A stretch of DNA of 64,000 bases from Dioszegia crocea (GCA_001600615.1 BCKK01000004.1:558001-622000); one strand, 5' to 3'. Numbered from the stretch's first letter, positions 34,654 through 45,334 are shown. Made by a program: numbers and translations. The notes: generated by a model from the sequence alone, not told the origin.

Positions 34654-35355
34654 ATGATCAGACAGTCTCTACATCTTCGCAATGCGCTCGGCTCGATATG
34701 CGTGCAGAGACTGTGTATCACTCCAAAATTCAAGCTATCCGCCTCACTCGGCGCTCGGCAATCCTCCACAATCTCCGACGCTCCTCCCCAACCCAAGCGA
34801 CCCTCGCCTTACCGCCTCATCCCGCCCCATACCTTCCTAGCCCAGTTCGCCCCTCTTCACGTCGCAGGATGGCGTCTAGATGTCCTGCCTCAAATATCTG
34901 ACGTTTCGACGCCTGACCGCAGGTCGGTAGAAGAGGGAACGGCGGATCTTCAAGACCGCAGACTGGTCAGACTTTATGAGTTCGAGACGGGCAAGCAGGG
35001 CTGGAAGGATCTTACTCAATTCATGACTGGAGTATTGAGCAATGTGGCGGAACAAGATGTAAGTCTGCAATTGAGGAGCAAGGATCAGATACTGACTGAC
35101 CACTAGCACCATCCCAAAATCTCAATTTCCCCAGCGCAGGATTACGTGCCCAGCGTCATCAGCCCCAGCTCGCCTCAAAGCGGCTATGTCCTTGAGCTAT
35201 CGACACACACGCATACACCTCTACCTGTGTCGCCTGTCAAGGCCGGTGAAGAGGCATCGAGGGAGAAGATGCGGCCGGGAGTCACGATGAAGGATTTAAG
35301 GCTTGCGGAGGCGGTAGAGAAGATCTGGGAGGAGACAGTCGGGAGTGCTGTATGA
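34654..35355 (+). CDS. Pterin-4a-carbinolamine dehydratase-like protein (PCD/DCoH)
   Basis: Two exons, 34654-35058 and 35107-35355 (intron GTAAGT...CTGACTGACCACTAG), 217 residues. The N-terminal ~50 residues are rich in Arg/Ser/Leu with few acids, consistent with a mitochondrial presequence. The PCD fold signature is visible: GWRLDVLPQ, LVRLYEFETGKQGWKDLTQF, then QDHHPKISI across the splice, YVLELSTHTH and GVTMKDLRLAEAVEKIW. The HHP motif and the second His form the active site in the family, which dehydrates 4a-hydroxytetrahydropterin. Fungal members have also been discussed in molybdenum cofactor metabolism; which applies here is unknown. Confidence 0.85.
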
Positions 35356-35740
35356 TCGCGACACTCACTGGTGTGGGGCAGCTGGGGACCGGTATGATCG
35401 CAAAATCTCCACCCTCATGAGGTTTGGGGAGAAGGAGTCATCCAGGGAATGCGAACACGAATGGAAGATCGCACCCTAGTCTCCAACGCCAGCTTGATCG
35501 AGAACCTCCAAATTCCTGTCACGGCCCTCTCTGAGCGTCGTACATACTGGTCGGCAAGCTAGTACAACGGGTTTGAGGCTGTTCGACGTCGTGTTCGCTC
35601 CTACTTAGCCGGGCCATAGTAGATAGCAAAGATAGCAAACGGGTGCGGCCTAGTGACATGCATTTGTAAACTCTTCGATGACTTTTACTGCTAACTTCCT
35701 ATAACTTGCCTTTTTGCCCTCGACTGGCCTCTACACCAAG
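35356..35740. other. Convergent 3' region
   Basis: About 385 bp between the convergent ends of the pterin dehydratase and GLO2. AT-richer at 35620-35710, probably 3' UTR. Nothing else seen. Confidence 0.5.
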
Positions 35741-36851
35741 TCACCCCTTATTCTTCATCTCCCTCAATTTGGCCATAACGCTCACTGGGTCCGTCTCGCC
35801 CGTCGCTTTCTTCGCCTCGGCCGTGTCGAGCCTCATGAAGACGTTCCAAGACTTCTCGTCGCCGATGTTTGACTTGCCGGTCGTGCAGGATTCAGTTTCT
35901 GCAAGCTTGGCCAGACTAATACGATCAGCTTGTCCTTCTTATTTGCCAAAATTATCAGGTATAAGAGAGCTCACCCCTGCAACTTCTCGTTCTTGGGCTC
36001 AATCTTCAGTCCGAATTTGACACTGGCCGATGTGTACTCGTGACCATTATAGACCACTGTATCCTGGGGTAATTCCCCAAGCTTCGTTAGGGCTGCGTGC
36101 ATCTCTGCTGGTGTGCCCTCAAAGAAGCGCCCGCAGCCAGCCAGGAACAGTGTGTCGCTACATTGCTATCAGCTTCTTTCCTTCCTTCCACAAGAGAGCC
36201 GGAGAAGACCCAGCTCACCCAGTGAACACTCCCCGCTGGTCTGTCTTTTTGTCCTCCAGGTAGAAGCAAGTGGAGTCCTGGGTATGACACGGAGTGTGTA
36301 GACATCTGAATAGTATCAGCTGAGAGTCTTGATCAGCAGTTGATACCGCTCGAGCCTGACTCACTTGACGTCGATGTTCTCTCCAATCTTGAAGGTATCG
36401 CCATCATTCACGATATGATCCACACCCTGCCCCTTGTCACTTCCTCCATACACCTTGATTCCAGGATACAGCTTGACAAACTTGCTGTTCCCGCCGGAGT
36501 GATCATTATGATGATGGGTCGTGATCACGCTCGTCACCTGTGTCATTTCAGCTGATGTCACGAGCTAAAGCAGTTCACATATAGGTGCAACTCACGTTGA
36601 CACCGGCCTCCTTGACCTTCTTAGCTGCGCCTTCGTGGTCCCATGGATCGACGATAGCACCCTCTTTCGACGCATCGTCTGTGATGAGGTACATCCAATT
36701 ATCGGACCATGATACTTGGATAGGTTCGATCTTCATGCTGAGTCTGAGGTCCAAGCGTTAGCCGTGCACCCTTTTCTGCGCTCCCATCGCCTTACCTTGC
36801 TGTAGTGGTGAGTGTCCTGCGGTGGGGTATGAGTCTGAGCACTGAACGCAT
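35741..36851 (-). CDS. GLO2: Glyoxalase II, hydroxyacylglutathione hydrolase
   Basis: Six exons: 36851-36796, 36737-36596, 36537-36365, 36305-36219, 36157-35975 and 35915-35741; 271 residues, all phases agree. Metal-binding signature [12 protein letters not shown], then [26 protein letters not shown] and NGHEYT with the bridging Asp and further His. Known reaction: S-lactoylglutathione to D-lactate and glutathione, the second step of methylglyoxal detoxification. Exon 1 encodes [18 protein letters not shown], a typical mitochondrial presequence. The next in-frame ATG (36736) opens exon 2 at [10 protein letters not shown], the normal cytosolic start, so one gene could give both isoforms. Confidence 0.95.
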
Positions 36852-37094
36852 ATGTAGGGTGATTGTGAAGGTGTGGACGAAGGCCTACAGGGCTATGACG
36901 CGACTCAAGGTGGAGGTGGTCCACCCCCGGAGAAGGCCGATCCGTGCCTGAGTGGCGGGGTGGCAGCGCCACACAGGCCCCCGGACACTCCATAGTGATC
37001 TTTGGCGGGGCTCGGTCTCCTGTCTCCTCTTGCATTTGTACTTTATTCACAGATGGTGTGACTCATCAGACTACTATAAGACCGATTTTTCAGT

Positions 37095-37560
37095 GCGCGT
37101 AGGGTGTGGCAGGTCCCACCGCGCCTTACGCAGGCGTCAACCCAGAGCTCAGGGTCGGTAAACATAGGCCGCGCCCCAGAGTAATGGCGGCGATGATGTC
37201 GATAGCAAGACTTAAAATTGATGTCTCGCGGGGGCCGCCTGCTTGCATCAAGCTATCCCGTACCAAGGATCAAACAGGTCACTCCTGGTTGGAGTATGTT
37301 AACCCCCGTCTGCCGTGGGAACTCAGACGTTAATATTTCTCGTAAACAATGGTTACGACAGCGCAGATGGGTATGTGTCTCGCCTCCCGAGCTCAGTATC
37401 CGCGAGTCATGCGCGGGCCCGTGCCGTAGCGTCTGCAACCCGCTAGCCTGATTGCAAAATCTTCCTTCCCTATTCTGTTCTATTCAGACAGACAAGAGCA
37501 CCATCATGGCCCAACAGAGCCTTCCCTTCGGGGTTGGCTTTGTTGGGCCTTTTTTCTTTG
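37095..37560 (+). repeat. Tandem unit 1 (diverged gene-like repeat with 3' hairpin)
   Basis: Order of blocks on the plus strand: GTAGGGTGTGGCAGGTCC (37100); CCCCAGAGTAATGGCGGCGA (37174) leading to AAGACTTAA; CAGGTCACTCCTGGTTGGAG (37275) ending at CAGACGTTAA (37324-37333); a GCGGGC-rich block near 37410; and the hairpin 37508-37549 followed by T-rich sequence (CCTTTTTTCTTTG). All blocks recur in the same order in unit 2. In a plus frame the third block reads GHSWLEYVNPRLPWELRR and then stop. In a minus frame it reads TADGG, stop, HTPTRSDLF. So either strand could be ancestral, but neither is intact here. Confidence 0.7.
37508..37549 (+). other. 42-nt hairpin of unit 1 with UUCG loop
   Basis: A 14-bp outer stem (GGCCCAACAGAGCC with GGCTTTGTTGGGCC, one G-U pair) encloses an inner CCC-TTCG-GGG stem-loop. 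CUUCGG-type loops are exceptionally stable in RNA. Six T follow closely, as in a terminator. Confidence 0.8.
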
Positions 37561-37792
37561 TCGATCCTGCTTCGGGATATATCTGATGGGTGCGATGTTG
37601 AGATTACGCCCCTACGCAGCGCGCAAGTGCCCGACTGCCACTCGTACTGTATACTGGAGCTGAGATTGCCCGATGCAGTAACTCGACGATTCGCCACCCA
37701 GGTCCCACTCGACTCAGCTTCACGTCCGAAATTCCGAACGCTTCTCTCCGCATTTCATTCATTTTCTCGAGCTATTTCACGTCGCCTTCTCA

Positions 37793-38275
37793 TGCGTGTA
37801 GGGTGCGGCAGGTCCCTCCGTGCCCCTCGTCGCCGACAAACCCAGAAGCCAGGGTCTTTAAACATAGGCAATACCTCTCGTGCCCCAGAGTAACGGCGGC
37901 AATGATGTCGATGGCAAAGACTTAAATCGATACCTGACAAGGGGCTGCTTGTCGGGGTCACGCCCTCCCGCACCGAGGAGAGAAACGGGTCACTCCTGGT
38001 TGGAGTATAATATCCCCCGTCTGCTGTGGGATCGTAGACGTTAATCTCGCCAACCTTGACATCAAGGGGGGCAAGGTGGAGACTGTGCTGGGTATCGACT
38101 GTCATTACATAGACCTCGTATCCTCCGGTCATGTGCGGGCCTGCGCCGTAGTGTCAGCAATCCGCTATCCTGATTGCGATTCCCTTCCTCTTGACTCTTT
38201 CCTTTTAACATTATACGCTAGCCCAGCGAAGCTTTCCCTTCAGGATTGACTTCGTTGGGCTTTCTTGCTGGCCGT
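37793..38275 (+). repeat. Tandem unit 2 (diverged gene-like repeat with 3' hairpin)
   Basis: Same block order as unit 1, about 700 bp further: GTAGGGTGCGGCAGGTCC (37798); CCCCAGAGTAACGGCGGCAA (37883); GGTCACTCCTGGTTGGAG (37988) to GTAGACGTTAA; TGTGCGGGCCTGCGCCGTAG (38132); and hairpin 38220-38261. Plus frame of block 3: GHSWLEYNIPRLLWDRRR then stop, close to unit 1. The minus frame is the most complete of the three: from an ATG at about 38132 it reads through KVGEINVYDP and ADGGYYTPTRSDPF. Linkers differ from unit 1. Confidence 0.7.
38220..38261 (+). other. 42-nt hairpin of unit 2
   Basis: Same length and design as in unit 1. Two stem pairs are changed on both sides: the outermost G-C is A-T here, and the ninth pair A-T is G-C here. 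One C-A mismatch and two G-U pairs occur; the loop is TTCA. Confidence 0.75.
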
Positions 38276-38439
38276 TTTTGCAGCGGCAGAAGACTACTAT
38301 TAGCTCCCTCGTGGTGCTTCACGCGTTGACCGAGCGTCCATCTTGCATGGCTTCTTATTAGCCACAAGCGAAATGCCGCTGCGGAGTTGCCCCATGCAGT
38401 AGTTTATGTGTTACGTCATTCGCCACCGCTGCCCACCGC

Positions 38440-39145
38440 CGCTGTGCCTATATAATGAGTCGTCCATCCTCATTACCCCCTACATTCTACGTCCTTCTTC
38501 TCTCACTTCCATACTTCTCTCTTTCATTATGAAGGCAGTCACATCTTGCCGTCTATCGCACATTTACATCCGATACGGAGTTTGCGGCGGTCCCTCCTGC
38601 AGCCTCGTCCGACCACCCGATGCCGGGGTCTTGAATTGCATGTTGGTAAACATGCTGGCCTACCTCTCGCGCCCCAGAGTAATGGCGGCGACAACGTCGA
38701 CAGCGAAGACTTTAACGCGCTTGACAAGTAGTCTCGGCCAAAGACCCTCTGGAATATGGCCGAGACTATGGGCACGGCGCTGCCTGTCGAGCGCGCGCTC
38801 TCCGTGATCGAGGAGTAAAATTGATTTTCCGGTACCAGGGAATCAAACAGGTCACTCCTGGTTGGAGTATAATAACCCCCGTCTGTCATGGACACAGACG
38901 CTAAGCTCGCCATCGTCTGCCATGTGGCGCAGAAGGTAAACTCTAATGGTCAAGACTTGTGAAGGGTAGGTCAAATGGCCTACCAATAAGTCAGGTAAGT
39001 GGGGGTCTGCCTTGGTAGGCCCTCACCCCAGCGTTAGCGGTCCGTAGGCCAAGATCGCTCCCCATCGCGCTTCATTAGAAGCAAGTCATATGGCCCAACA
39101 AAGCTTTCCCTTCGGGGTCGGCTTTGTTGGGCCTTTCTTGTTGTC
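38440..39145 (+). repeat. Tandem unit 3 (diverged gene-like repeat with TATA box and 3' hairpin)
   Basis: Preceded by TATATAAT at 38449-38456 and by an ATG at 38529 that opens a 92-codon frame. Blocks: GTTTGCGGCGGTCCCTCC (38581); CCCCAGAGTAATGGCGGCGA (38672), reading APQSNGGDNVDSEDFNALDK then TAG in one plus frame; an 11-bp inverted repeat AGTCTCGGCCA / TGGCCGAGACT (about 38730-38768); the GTCACTCCTGGTTGGAG block (38851) to CAGACGCTAA; and hairpin 39092-39133. It carries ~100 extra bp before the third block. In the minus frame it reads TDGGYYTPTRSDLFDSLV for a long stretch, but a 2-bp difference upstream shifts that frame relative to unit 2. Confidence 0.65.
39092..39133 (+). other. 42-nt hairpin of unit 3 with UUCG loop
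   Basis: Stem GGCCCAACAAAGCT with GGCTTTGTTGGGCC (one G-U), inner CCC-TTCG-GGG. It lies about 110 bp downstream of the stop codon of the NVJ2-like gene, in antisense orientation to it. Confidence 0.8.
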
Positions 39146-39241
39146 AGTTTGGTCAGAGAATACCTACAAGAATACAATGCATCCCTCGTAAGATCACAAT
39201 CTGAGCTATGGCCTGACTCTGTCCTGTCCATCGCCACTCGT

Positions 39242-42200
39242 TCACGCAGAATCCTTCCTAGCCAAGCGCCGTAATGACTCCTCAGCTTCAGATCTCGGCG
39301 TTGATACGCCAGACTTCTTCTCTGGATTCTCCGCTTCCGACCTCTCTTGCACGCTTGTGGGATCCTCCGCATGAGGTTCAGATCTGGAATTGGGGAGGCT
39401 GTATGGCTCGGAGGAGGGCGGGATTGAAATGGAAGCAGTCGATTCGGGATGTTCTGGGAGGACTACCGGTGGAGCAGACATATCCGCCTCGATAGCCGAT
39501 GCAAGATCGCCATTGACGCCTAAGGTCGATGAGCTCAATGAGGGTAGTTTAGGATCCGACGAGCTGTCGACTGGATTTGGAATGGCGACATCCTGTCGAG
39601 GAGCATTATCGGACAGAACAGGAGGTACAGCCTGATCCGCCTCGATGGCCGAAGCCAGATCTCCTCGCTGATCGGACGGTGAAATTGATGGATGGTTAAG
39701 CGCGCTTAGACGGTCTGCGCGTAGCGACGGGGGTTTGGGGTCGATATCGGCCGCTCGCACGGGCCGTTCGGCTAGCGCCGGGGTCGATGCACCCGATCCC
39801 AAAGACGGTTTGGGCACATCTCCAGCGCGAGCTGGCCCTGATTTGGTATCCGCCGGCACGTCCTCTCCACTGCGCTCAGCCTCATGGCTGATTCTCCGTA
39901 TGATCCCTACCCCCGGACTACTCCCCAGACCTGTCACCTCTCCCGGCCGCTTGGGCACTCTCGGCACCACCATTCCCCTTCCCATCCCCGGTTGGACCGA
40001 TACCGGCTGCGGCTGGAGTGTTGTTCCAGATGAAGATCCGATAGAGCCGGCACTGGGCCGCCGACCGATATCGGTATTCGATGATGGATCCGAGGCAGAT
40101 GCACGGGCCAGAGGAGCCCAATGGGCATCGCCTTGAGCAGGTGCAGTGGGTGATAAAGTGGGGACGGAAATCTTGGAGGGTGATGAGAGGAGGGAGGGTT
40201 TCGGCCCAGGGACAGGGGTGGTGCTATTTTTGCTCGCATCCGTCCCCGAGCGAGATCTTCCGTTGACGGCACCAGGCGTGGGCGCTGTGCTAGCCGACGC
40301 GGATGTAGAGGTGGAAGCAGAGGCAGAGGCTGAAGCTAGGGTAGCAGCGTGAGCTGCCGCATCTAGCCTCTCCTTTAGCGATTTCCCTCGGTCATCCAGT
40401 GACCGCCCACTTTCCCCTTCCGATCCCCTATGTCCCATCGCTCTTCCGTAGGCTATCCCAGCTGCAGCATCCCGCTCATCCTCCACAGGCCTATATGGCA
40501 CAGCCTTGACAGGCCTGACTTCCCGCTCAGGCGACGGAGGTGCTACCCTCCGCTTAGCAGCGAAATTCATCCAGCCCTTCTTGACTCCGTCCATCCCTGT
40601 CTTTGTGATATCCTGTAGCGCCTTCTTATCGCCCGCTCGGAATTGCTTGACGGCGGATAGGAGAGCTGCACTAGACGTGGCTGGAGATGTGCCCTCTACA
40701 GCTGGATTGGGGGCAGCTCCGGTGCCCAGGGTGCGAGCGGAGGTTGTGGATGCTAGGGAAGAGGTCTCGGCTGAGGTGTCGAGCGAATCTCTGCGAGCGT
40801 CAGAGGGGGAGAGGGGTACAGGTATTGGAGTTGGAGGTTTGGAAGGAGGACTGGGTGTGTGGGAGGTGGAAGCCACCGGAGTAGAGGGGATGACAAGATT
40901 AGGAGCTGAGGCGGATGCAACGCCGTTGGTGGCACCAGCGACCCCAGAACCTGGAGCCGATGTGGGGTTCTCGACTGAGGTAATGCTCGGAGCGGGCGAG
41001 AACCACTCATGTAGCCCGCTCGTCCGTTTCTGCGCTGTCACACCAGCAGCATCCAGCATAGCAGGAGCTGTGTCAACCCGAGTGATGCCCACGGTCGGTT
41101 CGTCTTTGGACATCTCAACGTCCATCGTCATGGCTTTGCTAGGTATGCGTTTCCGCAAACCGGGAACTTCGGCTGTTGCCGAAGAGGGATCCGCCTGCGG
41201 TGTGAGAACATCGTCTTGAGCCTGAGCGGCGGCATCTGCGGCAGCAGACAGGTCGGAGTCGGCGTTGGCAGGGGTTGACCGGTATTTCGAGGCAGCGGAG
41301 AATATACCGCCTCGAATGTCGAAGTTGGAAGTATCGAAGAATGCTAGATCGTCCATGGCAGGTAGCACGATGGACTCTGCAATCTGGACTCATTAGTCAA
41401 GCTGAATATTGTTCACAATGGGTTGACTCACCACTCGTCTCAACAAGCTGTCCAGCTGATTTAACACCACCGATAGATTCAACTTCCGGTCCTGCACAAC
41501 CGGCTTGATGTCCACCTCTAGCTTCGGCGCCGATGTGAAGCCCCACCAAATTCGATTGCTTGGCGGTTCTTTGATTTTGAGCAAAACATTGCCCTCGAGC
41601 GTCTTTAGTCGCGCTTCGACCATAATGTTGACGGTGACCTGTTTGTAGCCAAGTGGGATGATGGCTTGTGTCGAGGCGATGAACCGGACACCTGAGTCCT
41701 CATCGAGCGGATCGGTGCGGTATTTGAGACCGATTTCCATCGCAGCACCACCGGTCGGTGTGAGGTCTTTCAGCATCGGCCGGTAGAAGCTGCGACACGA
41801 GTCAGCTTGACACATCCACGCTCGAGAGTATGCAAGCTTACATTGGCGGCGTCTTCCCTACATGCACCTCATTGATGACAATCTCGCCCAGCCAGGCCGG
41901 TCGTTGAACTTTGGTAAGCTTCAGCTTGATCTTCGCGATGATTTTCTGGGATTGTAAGCCAATGCCTCTCAGACACGGGTCTCCCCCTACAAGGATCAAG
42001 ATCACGTACATCTTCAATCTGGCGAGTTTGATTCAAGCTTAAGAAAATCCTTCCGACAAAAGCGTTCAACCAGCGGGTCGACAATGGGTCCGGCTCTTTA
42101 TCAATGGTATCGACCAGTTGCTTCATGCCGGCAAAGGAGAAGACATCGGTGATGGTGGGATGAGCAGACGAGACTTGGACAAGGGCGATATAGAGGTCCT

Positions 42201-43152
42201 CCATCCTGATCATTAGCATTTGCTCGACCGACACCTGGTTTCAAAGCCAAAAGTGACTCACTCGATGTTGCGGGTACTAAAGAAGAACCAAGGAGCATTT
42301 TCCAACTCCTCGTGATGTTCCCGTTCCTTTGCAGCTAGGCTCGCATCCCCATCTGCCATACCCTTAGCGACCGCTGGGATTCCCTTCTTCTCCTTATCCT
42401 CTCCCTTGCCCACTTTCTCCTTCTCGACCAAGCGCATCACACACGCATTCCGCTTCCCAAACATTTCCCCGTCCTTTCCGTCAAATGGCTTGCTCTTCGA
42501 AGACCCTAGCTCCGGCTTCTCCATCCCCACTGTGTACTTCTCGATAGAGATGGCAGCAACGCAGTCCGTCTGCTTGTCATCGTCGTACAGAAATAGGACG
42601 GATCCTTTGAGAACGCAATAGAAGAGCTCTTTCGGAGGTGCAGCTTGCGTCTTCCGTACTTGCTTGTATGCTCCAACAAGCCGTTGACTGACCGTCGGAG
42701 CTGCGGCCGTAGGTGATGGCGCCGTGCTGCTCTTTCCGTCCTTGATCGACCCATCATCCGACTGATCATCCTCCTTTATCTCCGCCCCACTCAGATCCGT
42801 CGACGCGCCAAAGAGGAAGCTGGTGTTGCTGGTGTTCGGTCGGAAGTGACGGCGGACGGTGAGGTATCCGGAGAAGCTCTTCTTCACTGCCTCTGCTCCA
42901 GCTGTGTCCTCCTTGCTCGCTGTGCCGACTCCGGCGTTGTGCTGGCTCTGTAGTCGCGCTTTGACCCGCTTCATGGGGTCATCATCGCCAAGGGGGATGC
43001 TCCCGTAGGTCATGACCCACCCTGAAGGTCAGTGTAAGCCAGTGCAGCTTTCATTTGAACAAGGACGTACATATCGCCAACCCAATGAGCACTGGGATGC
43101 AAGTGAACCCGCCGAGAATGTAGATGAACAGCCATTGGAAGGGCCACCACAT
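39242..43152 (-). CDS. NVJ2: PH and SMP-LTD domain lipid-transfer protein (Nvj2/TEX2-like)
   Basis: Start chosen at ATG 43152 (MWWPFQWLFIYILGG), which opens a transmembrane anchor of about 30 residues; exon 1 is 43152-43071 and exon 2 starts at 43021. A PH-like domain follows (FSGYLTVRRHF, ELFYCVLKGSVLFLYDDD, then WFFFSTRN). Next comes the SMP-LTD domain: RWLNAFVGRIFLSL, KVQRPAWLGEIVIN, GKTPPMFYRPM and IWWGFTSAPKLEVDI. The long C-terminal ~700 codons are Ser/Pro/Ala-rich and disordered. Known role: tethering and lipid transfer at ER-vacuole or ER-Golgi contacts. The domain order matches Nvj2; the long tail is typical of basidiomycete versions. The stop is TGA at 39244-39242. Confidence 0.88.
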
Positions 43153-43452
43153 GTTGGATCCGGCTTGCAACTCGGGAGAGATGTCCGAAAGGTGAGCCAG
43201 CTGATCTAGCGAGAGATCTCAGCTGTGTTTCTAGTGCTTGTATCTGATAGGCGTTGATGTGCTAGTATCATGGCAAGCGCTGTCAACGGCCCGGTTATGA
43301 CGCTGACTACTTTGGTGCGTGCCTGACTGACTCTCGGCCACGTGGACAGGCGTTTCAAGACACTGAGGCATGCCCAAGTGTAGCTGCGGGGTACTGCTGT
43401 TCGACATCAGACCAGCCTGTGCATTGCATGCAGATCGGTCATCTGGCTCGCA
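43153..43452. other. Intergenic
   Basis: 300 bp between the GH71 3' end and the NVJ2-like 5' end. No motif recognised. Confidence 0.45.
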
Positions 43453-45334
43453 CTATTCTAATTTGACGCTCCAAGCTCCTGACCACATGTTGAAATTATA
43501 CCTCTCAATGACCCCGTCAATCTCCTTGCCATCGGCATACAGCACGACCTCTTCTCCCAGCTCCACATCGACGCTGACCTCTCCAGGAACAAACGGTATG
43601 GCCACCATATTCGCCTTCCCCTTGACGAGCTCTACTCTCATTTCCTGACCGTCGTTCGTAATGGTGATCGCCAGGTCATCGTCGTGTGGTAAGGAAGCTG
43701 GCACAGCCACCATGACATTGATGAGGTCGTCCGCCAAATCCGCCTTGTCTGGTCGTCCCACCTCGTCTCCTTCCGCTACAAGGTCTTTCGGGTGGGTCCT
43801 ATACCACATCCAGACCTTGATCTCCTCCACTGAGTGCTCGCCCCGCCGCCACCGGTCAATCCAGTAGGCTGTCATTGCCCTAAATGCCTCGTGCGGCATC
43901 TGGTTCGTCCACGCCTCACAACCAGGCTGCGCCCCCAGAACAGGTGCGATAGCATGTGATTCGCCATGATCGTTCCAGCTGACGACTTGAATCACGTCCG
44001 GTTGCCGTTCCGGTTCGAGCGATAATATTTTGGTCCAGCGAGAGGGATAGAGTAATTGATCCGAGGGGAATATCCAATTCTTATTCCACGCCCATGATCC
44101 CGTAGTTCCGTAGTGCGTGAAGAAGAGGGGAGAGACTGAAGTCATGTAGGCCTTTCTTTCAGAATCGCCGGATTTCCGAGAAGGGGAGGGGAGGAACGGT
44201 TCGTCCTCTTTGAGGGAGATGGGGGAGTCGTCTAGTGGCCATGCGGCATTCCAGTTGAAGATACCGTCGATGTAAGGCATGTTGAGGAGAGTATCTGGTG
44301 GGAGGAAGAACGAAGGCCAGAAGAAGACCTGAGCAGGTGTTAGCTGACCATGTCGCCGGACACTGGGGCGCAGACTTACCTTTTCACCGAGCAGGACATT
44401 GAATCCCTCGAGCCATCCCTCCCACCCTCCTCCGCCAAAGCTCGCATCGTGCCCACTAAACGTGCTCAGCACCCTTCGACCCTTCCATCGCAGATATCCT
44501 TCTTGTCGTAACAGCTCGCCCAACTGAACGCGTAACGCTTCCCCGTCCGCAGCGGAAGACTTCGGAAGAGAGTCCATATCCATACTCATGAACAGCTGCA
44601 ACTTCCGTTCCGAGTGATGATTTTTGGCATATAGCGAGTCATCGGGCGCCAAGTAGCGCTTTGAGCGTGAAGCGAGGACCTCGAATGCGGATAAGGCTTG
44701 TTTGTGCTGCCATTGTTCGGATCCCAGATTTAGGGCGAGCGCGTCTCTGATTGCTATCAGCCTGCTGCCAGGCGACTTGCCGAATCACTCAGCAAGCCAC
44801 GCTTAGACTTACAGTCCAGTCTCTTCAGCTTGATCGAAAGTCGTCGACCAATCTTCAGGCGTGAAGGGGTAAGTGTTGCCAAGCTAGAAATGAGCACGGA
44901 AACTTCACTTCATCTCCATCTACCAAGCTGCACCTCGGCTCACCATGAAATGTGCGACGACCAACTTCTCCCGCGTTTCTCCACCCTTGACGACATCAGG
45001 CTTGTTCCCTATTCTCAGATTGGCCCACTGAGATTTCAAGCCTTGCATAATGATGATTAGGCCTAGGATACAGGCGATGGGTCGGAAATATGGGTGAGCG
45101 ATAAGGTTACGGGCAGAAGTCGGAGTCGAGGGCAGTCCACGCTTGCTAAGTCAGCGCAGGCAGACCGACGAGATGATCGGCTGATACCAGTGGAAGACTC
45201 ACCATCGATCGGTTCACAGCTATTCGAGGTAGACGCAAATGATGAACATGCTCGCGAATTTTCAAAAGGCTTTGTCGACTTTCCGCTTTGGCTAATGCGC
45301 TGACGTTTCGGAATCTTCCACGACCGTGTTTCAT
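43453..45334 (-). CDS. Membrane-anchored glycoside hydrolase family 71 (alpha-1,3-glucanase)
   Basis: Exon 1 is 45334-45203 (MKHGRGRFRNVSALAK...). It joins RGLPSTPTSARNLIAHPYFR then a hydrophobic segment PIACILGLIIIMQG, a type II signal anchor. The catalytic region begins EKLVVAHFMLGNTYPF and continues WSTTFDQAEETGLDALALNLG, QLFMSMDMDSLP, FNVLLGEKV, FFWPSFF, IDGIFNWNAAWP and QVVSWNDHGESHAI, all typical of GH71. The end is a beta-rich module (VELGEEVVLYADG ... YNFNMWSGAWSVKLE). Known activity: endohydrolysis of alpha-1,3-glucan, a fungal cell-wall and capsule-anchoring polymer. The first splice uses GCAAG rather than the nearer TTAG because only that keeps the frame. Confidence 0.88.

Larger units (their letters stand above)
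36852..39241. other. 2.4-kb stretch without an intact gene: three-unit tandem array
   Basis: Lies between the GLO2 start and the 3' end of the NVJ2-like gene. It contains three diverged tandem units and their hairpins, listed separately. Every longer frame on either strand is interrupted or shifted in at least one unit. The intervening linkers are poorly conserved. Confidence 0.7.

Noticed and set aside
37755..38132. Minus-strand frame of unit 2 as a real gene (with ADGGYYTPTRSD)
   Set aside because: Coding-like, but the equivalent frame has stop codons in unit 1 and is shifted by two bases in unit 3, so an intact gene could not be supported; kept only as a repeat-unit observation.
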